64,000 nt of DNA. It comes from Styela clava (lineage: Eukaryota > Chordata > Ascidiacea > Stolidobranchia > Styelidae). How positions within the stretch are numbered: position 1 is the stretch's first letter; the number at the start of each line of letters is the position of its first letter. A program made the position numbers and the translations under genes. Below the pieces are notes generated by a model. That model had not been told where the DNA came from, did no database searches, and was given only the letters and a program-made list of their open reading frames with translations. This document shows, one piece after another, positions 34,066-45,800 of this stretch. The stretch is from assembly GCF_964204865.1 (NCBI RefSeq), contig NC_135254.1, positions 9,739,001-9,803,000 on the forward strand. Reading direction: 5' to 3'.

Positions 34066-34689
34066 ACCACATGTATACCAAAAAGGATAGATAGTTTGAA
34101 GGCGACTGGTGCATCATTGTTATAAGCTATCAATAGTTTTTAACTTGCGATATATTATTTGGATATCTGTCGTCGTTTTTATTAGGAGTGTTTATAATAC
34201 ACACGAGTGATATTGTTACATATGACATATCTAACCTTGAATTTCAACTAGTTAAGCCTAAGGTATGTAGTGAGATTTATAGAGGGTAAAACTACAAACA
34301 TGGGCGTATATTAATAAAAACAGAATTGATCATAGACTCGGTAAAAACGCCGTGAACTCGAAATCGAATCCGAGTCCAAAAAATGCCTGGATTCGACTCG
34401 AATCCGAATCCCGGCCCATCCCTACTAAATACCGGTATTGTATTTTAAAAGATTTTAATATTAGATAGTAAAATGAACATCAAAGAAGCCAAACGGAAAT
34501 TCTTACGCCAAACGTGTTCCAAAATCGTGAAATTTGACGTTAAAAAAGCCAACCCTGCTTATAACTCGACCGTCTGGATATCGTCAGATGTCCTTTGGTG
34601 TTCTAATATTCTCGTCTCAAAGATACATTTAGTTTCTTTTATTTTCACCACACTCAAGAGTATATATAGCACATTTTTTCCGCGGATTA

Positions 34690-37210
34690 GTGGGATCCTT
34701 TACAGAAGACATATTGGAGTTCTTTGTACAAGTCTCACTTCATCTCTGGTTCATTGGATCAAAAAGCTCTCTATAAGAAATATGCCAAAACTGCTCAACG
34801 TTCTATTGAAGAAGCAAAGCGAGTATATTATACAAACAAATTTAAAGAAAGAAAATCTAATTTAAAGGAAACTTGGAAAACAATAAAGTCCTTAATCTCG
34901 CCAAAAATGAATTTATCTTTCCCTGAAGAAATTCTAAATGGAAATGGTTCCTTTGTTAAAAATCCATTGTTAAAAATCCATTGGAAATAACCAACTGTTC
35001 CAACAACTATTTTGTGTCTATTGGAAAATCTCTTTCGTTCAAGTTCCCGAATTCTGATGTTTTCAAACGCTATGTGCAAGGCAGGTCAAATGTACCGTTT
35101 ATCTGGAACCAGTGATGAAAATGAACTATTAGCTGAACTAACCAAAATTAATATAAATATAAACAAGGCTATTGGGCCTGATAATATTCCACCAAAATTT
35201 ATTAGGTTTACAGCTGATATCATATCTCCCTACTTAGCAAGTCTGTTTTCTTTGTGCATGAAAATGGGATTTTTCCATCAATTTTTAAAATTGCCAGAGT
35301 AACACCACTCCATAAAGCTGGAGATCGTAAAGTTTTGTCAAATTATCGTCCCATTTTTGTACTCTCCTGAATTTCCAAAATTTTCGAACGTTTGATTTAC
35401 CAACGCTTACAACTATTATTTGACAAGCACAATGCTATAAGTGACTATCAATTTGGTTTCCCGTGAAGGCTGTAGTACCACCCATGCCGTGCTTGATATC
35501 ATGACATCTGCTATTGATGACTTAGAAAACAATAAAATTAATTGTAATGTTTTTCTTGACTTATCGAAATGTTTCGATACTGTAAATCATTCTGAATTGC
35601 TAACCAAACTGTCCATGTATGGTATTCGTGGTGTTGCTGGTAAATTACTGACAAGCTACTTGTGTCAGCGAAGTCAATATGTCAAATTAAATTCCACAAC
35701 TTCACAATATCTTGCGGAGGTCCACAGGGCTCTATTTGGGGGCCTTTACTTTTTATAATCTATGTTAATGATCTAAATCAGGGGTCTGGAACCTTTTTGG
35801 TCAAGAGAGCCATAAAAGGTACATATTTACAATTGGATTTTCGTGCGAGCCATATAGAATTTCTTCTCTTAATCAGGCCTGAAATATTTACTCAAAAGTC
35901 AACACATACAATGTCAATATATGTTAATTTGACTTCTGATGCTGCATGTTGTTGCTACATGACTTTAACAACGGCTGCTCATATATACAGCACAAGTTAA
36001 AATCTACGATACTCATGTTACCACCCTTCTTTTGTTTAGGCATTTTCCGTAGTATTTGAAAACAAGAGAGCTACGCACAAATATATGGACACGTTAGACC
36101 AGAGCGAATCAGTCCTTACCGGTACCTTTGACGCTACCGGTACCCTCAAAAAAGTTCTGAATTTCCAGTAGCAAGAATTTTGCAGAATCAAAACGTACAG
36201 CCAGTCATGACACTGACTAAAATCCGTGTTCCCATGGATAAAAAATAATACAGTAAAATTTTAGACGAAATATCAAATTTCATAGAATTCACGCAAAATT
36301 TTGAAATTAGTAATAGCCTTCTAGCGAAAAAATTAATCTTTAACCACGGAAAATTTCAAAGCAATTGGTCCAGTATTCGAAGAGAAAAGCGACTTTTTAA
36401 AAACGTGTCAAAGAACAAGAACAACAACATAATATTGAAACGATCGTTATGGCCACTAAACGTGTCCAACTAGCTTTACTAGTCAGATCTTAATACGACA
36501 AATACTACTTTATCAATTTGTGATGTCACAATATATGTTACAGAATCCCCTAGTTTTGTCACAATGCCTGTCTGGTAATTCTCTTACATGCGCTGGGCTC
36601 ACGTTCTCAAAACGTTATGGCAAATTTTCTGCCATATTTGGCTATAAAAAAGTTTCAAATCTCGTAATAATAGTAAGCTTAGCCTCAGAAAGTTAGATTT
36701 TTCTGGGAGCAATATGCAGTCACCAAAAGAGCCATATATGGCTCGCGAGCCATGGGTTCCCGACCCCTGATCTAAATAATGCTACCAGTAGTGACACAGG
36801 AATGTTTGCTAATGACACATGTATTGCCAAAAGCCACCACTGCCCTCATACTCTTCAAATTCTTATAAATGATGGAATAAGCAAAGTGGATGCCTGGATG
36901 AGAGCAAATAAATTGACTGTAAATTATTCTAAATCGACCTATATGCTTTCTCACCAAAAAATTCAAGTAAAGCTTTCCATGTATCTTTTGGTGATAAAAT
37001 GTTAATTGAAGTGTCATGCATGAAATATCTTGGGATAATTATTGAAAACAAATTTAAATGGCATGCTGATACATAATATCTATATAGCAAGTTATCAAGA
37101 GTGACTGGGATTATGTGCAAACTTAGACACTATTTGACATTGCATGCTTTGAAAATCATTTAATCAATGTCTGAAGGTTGTACATCCTGGTATTTCAGTT
37201 TCGAGAAGTT
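34690..37210 (+). pseudogene. Decayed LINE reverse transcriptase (Jockey/CR1/L2-like), split by a hAT-type element
   Basis: Fragments in several frames give a non-LTR reverse transcriptase in order: a lead-in helix region (ALYKKYAKTAQRSIEEAKR, about 34760), GPDNIPPKFIRFTADIIS (about 35175), NYRPI and SKIFERLIYQRLQ (about 35345), QFGF, FLDLSKCFDTVNHSELL (about 35550), GPLLFIIYVNDLN ending at the insertion (about 35775), then after the inserted element MFANDTCIA, DAWMRANKLTVNYSKS and KYLGIIIENKFKWH (about 37025). The catalytic FADD motif reads FAND. Stops and frameshifts are many. No endonuclease domain or poly(A) tail is seen, so it is truncated. Type is judged from motif style only. Confidence 0.88.
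35779..36769. mobile_element. hAT-type element (991 bp) inserted in the LINE reverse transcriptase
   Basis: The left end CAGGGGTCTGGAACCTTTTT and the reverse complement of the right end, CAGGGGTCGGGAACCCATGG, are inverted termini. The perfect 8-base duplication ATCTAAAT is at 35771-35778 and 36770-36777. Removing the element and one duplicate restores YVNDLN-NATSS of the reverse transcriptase in frame. Inside are two TACCGGTACC palindromes (about 36119 and 36140). No coding capacity seen. Confidence 0.93.
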
Positions 37211-38750
37211 AACACCATTGCCATAATAAAAAGATACACAGCATTGATTCAATTATATATAAAATATACCACAGCAAAGGATGAAGACAAAATTGAGAAT
37301 GAGCGCAAGGAACATTTCAGACGTCAGCACATCGCAAGAAGATCCATACAGACAAATAGCTTAGTTTCAATTATATTCATCCTAAAGCATCGGCATTATA
37401 TTATCGCCCGTAAAGAAACCCACGGAAGGAAGAAGGTTTGTCTATTCGTTTTCTTTGCAGCATGCGTGATGAAAGTATCCACAGGATAAACTAAGCGTAG
37501 TTTTCAGTTAAGAACAATATAAGGAGAAAAAGACGGTGTAACAGCAATATACAACGCGCTTTCAACTAAAGTCGCGTTATAGGGGCAAGTCGCGTTGTAT
37601 GGGTCCTTTCAAATACACAAATCTAATACCATGAAAGACGATTTGAATTGCATGTTTCCAGGAGAGTATTTATCTTTGTTTTAGATACAGATTGTTATAC
37701 CTTCATCTTTTTAATTTAATATTCCGCGTTATGTGATGATTTTCATCTTCGACACGTTGGATAGGAATAAATAGCTATCGATGATAAGAGTTGGGGCTAT
37801 ATAGTTGCGTTTGCGTGTATATATGGTGACTTTTAATATCCTCTTAAAGTTTGTCTATAGACATTCGAAACGTTAGGTAAACCATATCATAAAAAGATTC
37901 CGATATTTATTTCGTCGTGCATGAAACATTGGACAGACGCAAATAAAAAAAAATAATAATAGAAAGATCAATTAAATAAAACAGATATATATACAATATT
38001 TGAACAATTGACGAGGGGCCGCGAAAGCTACCAGAGTCATCGTGTCAGCTGAGTTGGGAAGAAGATGACGTTACCAGGGCCGTCACTTTTGCCTGACTAA
38101 AATGTCTCTAGATAGACCTAGAGAAACATCTAGATTGAAAAATAAAACATCTAGTGAAGTCATTGAATTTGACGAAAATCAACGAAACAAGAGCATACAA
38201 GTTTTTGATGTGATGATTATTCTCATCACTTAGCAACAATACAATACTAAGCAGAGACTCATCGGACCAACGTCGTCCTTTCTATTTAATACGTCACATG
38301 TTTAATTCGTTATTCGAATAATTTAATTATATATATATGTTACCTGTAGACGAATTCAATATAAATGAGTTTTATCAATCTTACATCATTATTTAACCTA
38401 CTTCTATACACGGAAAAAAATGACGGTGAAGTACGTTTCGTGAAATATTTTGTCGCGATTTTAAAGCAATACTTTGGTGATAAATGTTTTTGGTATTTCG
38501 GACAACTCCACAACATTTATGGGGGGAGATGTTAGATCTTCTCTATTCCTCACTCCTCAGACGTGCACTGCCCGTTCTTGACCTTTGATCAGAAAATCCA
38601 GAGACGGAACTGAACTTGTCGGGAGGCAGCACCTGATAATATCGAAATTCCAATCCCTTCTCCTATTTCATTACCGAGGTCCAGTTCCTACCCCATTCCC
38701 TCTCTATATGCACCAATTTAAAAACCTACCTCAATAGCGCACAATCGCCC

Positions 38751-39041
38751 TTGAGCAAAGCCTTGTATCTAGCCGTAACAAGACATCAATTGATGGGCAG
38801 AAAGCCAAACCGACAGGAACGACTTGTCAGTGCACAAAACTTAGTGTTGGAATATCCTAATCTGAAAATCGACGACAGTATCCACCAAGGTCGATTCCTC
38901 GAATTAGTGTATCATTTATTAAGGAAGTGGGGTAACAGCCAAGACGCAACAACAACAAAATTTGAAGCATGCATCAGAGAACAGAGGAATAGAAAAGTTG
39001 ACACCGAGAACAAATATAATCATGTCCATATCTGCCTTTGA
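38751..39041 (+). CDS. Open frame of unknown function, possibly an exon or relic
   Basis: A 96-residue open frame without an ATG at its upstream edge; the first in-frame ATG begins MGRKPNRQERLVSAQNLVLE. The sequence has protein-like composition (RKPNRQERL, LEYPNLKIDD, FLELVYHLLRKWGN), and its style recalls a helical segment found in uncharacterised animal proteins. I cannot name a family. It may be one exon of a gene, a transposon fragment or chance. Flanking splice sites were not identified. Confidence 0.25.
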   Translation: MSKALYLAVTRHQLMGRKPNRQERLVSAQNLVLEYPNLKIDDSIHQGRFLELVYHLLRKWGNSQDATTTKFEACIREQRNRKVDTENKYNHVHICL

Positions 39042-39889
39042 TGGAAGAAGAATATCGGAGCGCACAAAAAGTCTTTTTCCAGAATACCAAAACTATTATG
39101 TGGTAAGTGCATATTTTTGTCCACTTATCCAATATCCACAATGAATGAAAATGATTTGCCACAAGTTCGGGAGCTCTCAAAGTCTACTTTTCAATAATTC
39201 TGTTTAAATACGATGTCAGTTTTTAAGAAGATTTTTGTACGTCTGATTAGGGTTTTGTTTTTTATCAATTCTAAAAAAACATCGTGTTTTAAAACAAGGG
39301 CTTGTTTAAAATCAATTTTTTTTTTGTATTTTTCATTGAAATACCCCTTGCATCGCCGCGAAACTACGCCAAAACCTTGCATTCTGGCCGCTGCACATGC
39401 AGCCGAAATTATAATATGTAAGTAAAAATTTTTATTTTGACTTTTACCACTATTGCGTACATTTATAGCCACTCTATATCTTCACCAAAGTCATAAGATT
39501 TTACCCGGAATGTTTAGCCGAGCTATCAGAGAGTCGTTTTGAGTAAGAAAAATCATGAAAATTAGCTCACGAGCCTACTACAAAAGCAATTCGATCAAGT
39601 GCAGCCCTTCGGCAAAACGAGTGGGTTGCGATAATGAAGAATATGCTTATATTGGCGGTAATCTACTTATATGAACGATGATACACCCTGACCTAGCTTA
39701 TGTTAATTGTAAGAGTCCTCCGATGCAAAGACAAACAACTAATCTGTTATGACGCCATAAAATGGATTTCGAGGTCATGTATTGACATTTTTCTCATAAA
39801 ATGAAGTCATCGTTACGGTTAATACTGTTCGGTTAATTTATGCTTAACATACTTGGTTTTATAAGGTTGAAGTTAGTTTTTCGAGGTTA

Positions 39890-40005
39890 TACAAACTCAT
39901 TTATTCGATCGCATTTCAATTTTCGCAAGGTGGTTTCATCGCAGCACGTAATGGCTTATCGCTTGCGTCTTACTGCGCCAACCACTGAACTACAGCTTGA
40001 GTAGG
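39890..40005 (-). repeat. Possible tRNA-derived SINE
   Basis: On the - strand the head reads AGCTGTAGTTCAGTGGTTGG then CGCAGTAAGACGC, which fits a tRNA A box (TAGTTCAGTGG). A good B box is not evident downstream. Length and tail are uncertain; no intact tRNA cloverleaf was found. Confidence 0.33.
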
Positions 40006-41455
40006 TGTGAATGAGCCTTTATCGATATTTGTGGCGTTTTGAAAGATTTATTGTAAATAAGAAGCGCTTGGCAAGTTTTCACGTCCATTTTTTTTCAACC
40101 TATTTAATTCAAAAAAATTAAATAGTACAGCCATTTTGAACAAAACAGGCAAAAAAACTTGATTTAAAACAATTGTTTTAAAACAATTCTTTTTGAACAA
40201 ATCCATACGTCTGATATAGTTTTGAAGTTTTCGCATTTTTGTTTATTAGTGTGTGTGTGTCATACGTTTATAAGTATTTAAATATTAATAACGGTTTCTA
40301 CATTAGAGCTTATGGAAGATAGGCCCTATTTAATAAGGAAAAAGGCCATAAACATTGACGAATACGTGAGCACTACCAAAAAAGTGATTTGGAGTTTTCG
40401 AGGCAGCGGCGAAAGCTAGAAATGGTCATCATAATGCATAATGATCAACTTGAAATTAGGTTTTTCCTCGTTTTTTTTTAAAACAGTTTTTAGAGGTTTC
40501 GCCTTTCTGGACTTGATCTCATGGAACATTTATACAATGACCCCGCTCTAAAAGCAGTCGTCAAATTTGACGAAGATGGCATCAAGGCAACCCTACGTCA
40601 GCCTTACCTCGAGTTTCCCGAAACCCGAAGGTGACAGAACAATACACAAAACTAGAATTCGGTTGGACACCGAAAACTTATCGATCGAAGGTTAGGGGAT
40701 CCCCCAAAACAGTGGTCTTACTCCATAGTGACACCGTGTGTTCCATCACTAATTAATTAATAACTCGCTAATTATACTACATAATCCATTCAAAATCAAT
40801 AGGCTTCTGATCCGAGCTATGATGAATGCACATGCTGAATCTGCAGCAGATCCAATCTCACTTTCGTGAGTTATCGCGTGCATCTAACACACAGACATAT
40901 ACCTATCAACATACTTGCCGATCAAGATCGATAAGTAATTACTGTAGCAAGGACTTAATTTCAGGCTATAATAAGTGACACGAGACAAAAACCGTAGACC
41001 GGTACTTGGAAAAATCGACTCCATGTGGGATTCCGTTATTATGAGAAAAAAAATTGTGATATTATTAACATAGAAAACGTCAGAATTCTTAAGCTCAAAG
41101 AAATCATGGTAACTTACCTCAATATCTTCACGGTTGAGAATATTATCCCTTTATTGGCGTGAAAACATTGCGAATCCCCTCTTCAACTCATCGCAAAAGC
41201 TATATTGCTGATTTCTCTTTGTCGATGACGGATTTATAGCACTAACTGAGATCAGAAGCACAAAAAAAGGGAGCGATTTTTGGAATTGGCGACGAAATGC
41301 AGGTGTGCTAGACAACGACGGAATCTCGTTTCAATCATATTTGTTCTAAAAACAGGCACATCCATCGCAATAACATTTGCATAATAACTTTGTTTGAAGC
41401 TAACTTTCTTTTTACAAGTGTGACGCATTTTTTTCATTTGCTTATTGCGGTATAA

Positions 41456-41505
41456 TATTAGTGGTTGGTGTGCCGCAAGCATAAAAAAGTTTGAGAATCA
41501 CTGAT
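41456..41505. mobile_element. Isolated hAT-like terminus
   Basis: The reverse complement reads CAGTGATTCTCAAACTTTTT, a typical hAT-type end. No convincing matching left end or 8-base duplication was found, so the element is truncated or its partner is too worn to recognise. Confidence 0.4.
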
Positions 41506-42810
41506 AAACGATCACAATCCGTCCCGATATTATCAATCGCACATATGATTTTTCAACGAAGATATTTTTTCATAGTCTGGTCGTGTTCGGGACTGATTAA
41601 AACATCTTATGCGAACAGAAGTTCAACTACCCGTATTAGCTCCTAACCTCTTTACTTCTATTTTGCATGGTTGGTTCTCACTAGTAGCAACTCGAGCTTG
41701 ACAACTAGATGAAGTAACTATGTTAAGTGTTGTATTTCAAATCAGGGAAATAAGTGTCAAACACCATATTATGCTAAATAGAGGCAGGCACCAAATTACA
41801 ATAACAGTGAAAAGAAAGAATGCTATGTAGCTCAATAGAAATGTGTGTTCATAAATGAATAGAACAGAAGTATGTGTATATCACAATGTATGGCAGAGTT
41901 CAATTTTTTCTTCACCAAACAACATAAATATTCTTTTAATAAAATCCTTCATTCCCTAATAATTTTTCGGTCGAATATTGGCTCCTCGGCATCTTGATTT
42001 TAAATGATGAATAATGTGGGAAAGGATATTTTAATACCCATCGAACGAAAAATACAAATTATGAGAAGCAATATACATATAGTCATGATAATGATAAGAG
42101 GCCAAAATCATACATAAACATCACTGATTAACAAGGGCAAATGGCAGTAACATCGAAGAAATATCATTTAAAAAAGTACTATTTGAACATACAGTTGCAG
42201 CATATTATATTACATTTGCACTTATACAAAATAGACTATGCAATGAATTTTTATCTAAAGTTTGTTGTGTATATATAGCCAATTCACAAGAAGCTATTTC
42301 AAATACTGTGGATGTTTCAGACGAGAAATTTAATTAGAACAAGATAGGTTTCTGTATTGATTGGCAATACAGCACCATTTTTTTTATCTCGAGAAATCTC
42401 AAGCAGAAATGCTGCTTGGTAGTCGACCAAGAATAATTTCAAAAATTCGTGATGAATTGAAAATTATTTCAGAAAATTGAATAACGAATTCGGAAAATTA
42501 AATCCTCCTGGAATGAAAGAGAATGATTGCTTACCACAAAAGTTATGGTTTTGAATGCAAATGATGCAAAATTGCTTTAATATTTTAAAACTAAAACATA
42601 GATTTGGTATATTTTGAATATACCTAACCTAAAATAACGAACATGTTTGATCTAGCACAAAAATTACCACAGACATGATCATAAATAAATATTCTATGGA
42701 ATGTTGCTCGGTAATTTAATAAATATCATGATGGAGCTGTATAGCAGAACTGTGGAGTCGTCATTTCAAACTCCACATAGTCTGAATTTCAGAAAATGAA
42801 TTGTTCCATG

Positions 42811-45800
42811 TTATAATCCAGTTTCAAACTCTATTGCATCGTAGGTTTCTGGTGATGGTGTAAATCTTGACAGATAAGACCTATCACTATCTTTTATAGT
42901 AGTGGGAAGTGAAAGCTTTGGTTGATTTTGAGATTTGTAAGCTTCCTCTGCCATCTTCTTCAATACTGCTGCACCATTGGCTGTTGTCTCAACCATCTTT
43001 GAAAACATTGTTTCATAGTTTCGTAGCAAAGTATGAGGATGATCAAATTCTATAACTTTTCCTGCATCCAACACCATCACTCTGTCTGAATCTATGATCG
43101 TATGAATTCTGTGAGCAATAGTTAAAACTGTGCAATATTTAAACTTTTCCCTTATTGTGACTTGGATAAGACGATCCGTTCTCAAGTCTACATTTGCAGT
43201 CGCTTCATCAATAACTAAGATTTTGCTTTTTTTAAGAATGGCTCGAGCGAGACAAACAAGTTGTCGTTGTCCAACGCTGAAGTTTGAACCAGATTCTGCA
43301 AGTTCACTATCCAGTTTCAGAGGAAGAGATTCCACTACCTCTCTAAGCTGGACTTGTTCAAGTGAATCCCATAAATCCTCATCACTGTATTGTGTGAATG
43401 GATCAAGATTTCTTCGCATAGTCCCAGTGAATAGAATTGGATCCTGTGGTATAATTGACAATGCTCTTCTCAAATCATTCAATCCTAAAGGTGTAATTGC
43501 AATTCCATCTATATATATCTCGCCGGATGTTAATTCAGACAGGCGAAATAAAGCAGAAATAAGAGAACTTTTTCCAGCACCTGTTCGACCAACAATGCCA
43601 ACTTTTTCTTGTGATTTGACATTGAAACGAACCTTCTTTAACACATCTGGACCACCAGAATAATACGCAAACGAAACTCGATCAAAGGTAATTATTCCGA
43701 GGTTTGGCCATGAAGCAGGTGGTTTCTTGTCCGGTTTTTCATCTGCAGCTTCTGAAGGAATACTGTAGTATTGTTGAACTCTTTCAACCGAAGTCATCAA
43801 ATTTTCTACTTCTGTACTCTGCCTTACACCCCATTGAAACATTCCTAATAGAGTGATACAATAGGTCAAGGACAAACCAACTTGACCAGGATCAACATCA
43901 ATAAATGATATCGTGATGAGACACATAAAGGTGACAGTTGTTATGAAAATTGCACTTAAAAGATCCAATCGAACTCCGAGCCATCGACCCCCACATAAGA
44001 ATAAGTACCAAGCACTGCTGTGCAAGTTTTGTCTTTCATGAAATTTCTTTTCGAATGTATCCTGGACTCTAAATGCTCGGACTGTAGTAAGACCTTGCAA
44101 TGTAGAAGACAGGAGACTGAAAACTGGACTTCGGGTAGCTCCCTCCAATCTTTTAATATCCCGTGAAGTTTTTAAATAATACTGCCTTAACCAGAAGAAA
44201 ACAACAACCAATGGCAGTGTTATAACAGCCACCATAAAATTAACAATAATAGCCAGGATCAGGATGCTAGCAATAAGGCCAAATATGTACAAAAAGTCAA
44301 AAAAAGTTAATGGCAAAAGATCATCAATTTGACCGATATCTTTGGAAAATCTGTTCAACACTCGTCCAGAAGGATTTGTATCGAAAAATCTGATTGGTGA
44401 TCTCAAAATAGCATAAAACATTTTTTTATGCATATGTATGCCTGATGACACACAAAGATAAAAATGCATTATTGCTCGAACCCATATGCAAATATATGTT
44501 ATTGCAGTAAGACACGCATATATCATCATATAAAAGTTTGTGTCAAATACATCAGAACTTTCAGAAGTTGATGGTAAAGTAACATCCTCCATTATTGTAG
44601 TAGACCAGTTCAGAGTACTTGATACATTGGATTGTAAGTCACTCCCAAGCTGTTGGTGTTCTTCATACTTTGTTGCCCACATTGATATCCACCAGTCACA
44701 TAAAATAAATGAAATATGGCTCAATAAAATAACTATAATAAAGAAGAAACAAAAAAGCTTGCTTGCTCCAACTCGAAAATATTCAAGATAAACACTTCGA
44801 CCAACACTTCCTTGCACCCGCATTTCTTCAGATGCTTCTCCGTTCTTATCATCTTCTAGGTTTGTTGTGTCCGAATCTATAGGATCCTCACCTAATAAAC
44901 CCATCATTTCCTGTGACAATGCAGACTTCAATGAAATAGTTGAAGCTGTCATTTTTGGATCTAGTCTCTGTTTAATCAAAACTGAGTTTTCATCTTCAAT
45001 TTCTGAGAGTTGAGTCTCTACTAGGCCAGGTTGGACTTCATCTTTCTCTTCAAGCAGAGCAGCAAAATCAGTTCCATCTGCTTGAAGTTCATTATAAGTA
45101 CCTTGACCCACGATCTTTCCTTCTTTCAAGATGATAATGATATCAGCATCTTGTAGTAACTGAAGCTGATGTGTTACAAGAATACAAACTTTATCTTTCA
45201 TAATCCCAGATATACAATGTTGAAACAAATGATTTCCAACTGCTGCATCTACAGCACTCAACGGATCATCAAGCAGATAAATATTTGCATTTTTACGATA
45301 TGCAGCGCGAGCTAAGTTGACTCGTGCCTTTTGGCCTCCACTCAATGTAACACCACGCTCGCCCACTATTGTTGAATCTCCATTTGGTAATAATTCAAGA
45401 TCTCTCTCCAGACCACATGCATGTATTACTCTATCGTACCAATCTGCATCATATTCTTCTCCAAATAGAATGTTTTCTTGGACTGATCCAGCAAATACCC
45501 AGGGCACTTGGTTTGCATATGCTATATCACCATGAATTTTAATTTCTCCCGCAGATGCAGGCAATTCTCCCAAAATTGCACTCAGTAAAGATGATTTTCC
45601 TGAACCAACAGGACCAATGACTGCCAGTAACTGGCCAGATGAAACTCTTATATTAATATTTTTCAATGTCAAAATTGAATTTTTATCCACTTTTCCATTA
45701 TCATCCCAGCTACCATCAAAATTTATAATTTCTACAAAACTTTTATCGGCAGCCATTTTCTTATCTATAGAATTATTTCCACATTTACTATTACCGGATT

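Larger units (their letters stand above)
30355..34424. mobile_element. Outer hAT-like element carrying a second hAT inside
   Basis: The left end TAGGGATGGCACGAGTCCGG and the reverse complement of the right end, TAGGGATGGGCCGGGATTCG, form inverted termini like those of Ac-type hAT transposons. Flanks CAAATTAC and CTAAATAC match at 6 of 8 bases, a worn 8-base duplication. Without the inner element it is about 1.1 kb, with further CGAATCC / GAGTCC subrepeats near both ends and no coding frame, so non-autonomous. Confidence 0.78.
37211..42780. other. Long intergenic region upstream of nothing recognised, mostly empty
   Basis: About 5.6 kb between the LINE remnant and ABCC4-like gene 2. It contains one open frame worth noting (38751-39041), a possible tRNA-derived SINE (about 39890-40005, -), an isolated hAT-like terminus (41456-41505) and A/T-rich runs near 39250-39340 and 40090-40210. 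The last 550 bases are the duplicated 3' flank of the transporter gene. No other gene is supported. Confidence 0.5.

Noticed and set aside
33725-34133. Two overlapping - strand open frames upstream of the hAT transposase
   Set aside because: They lie between the transposase N-terminus and the terminal inverted repeat, overlap each other in different frames, and have no transposase or host-protein features.
39900-40005. Functional tRNA gene
   Set aside because: Only an A-box-like head is present; no anticodon stem-loop, B box or acceptor stem pairing could be built, so a SINE relic is more likely.
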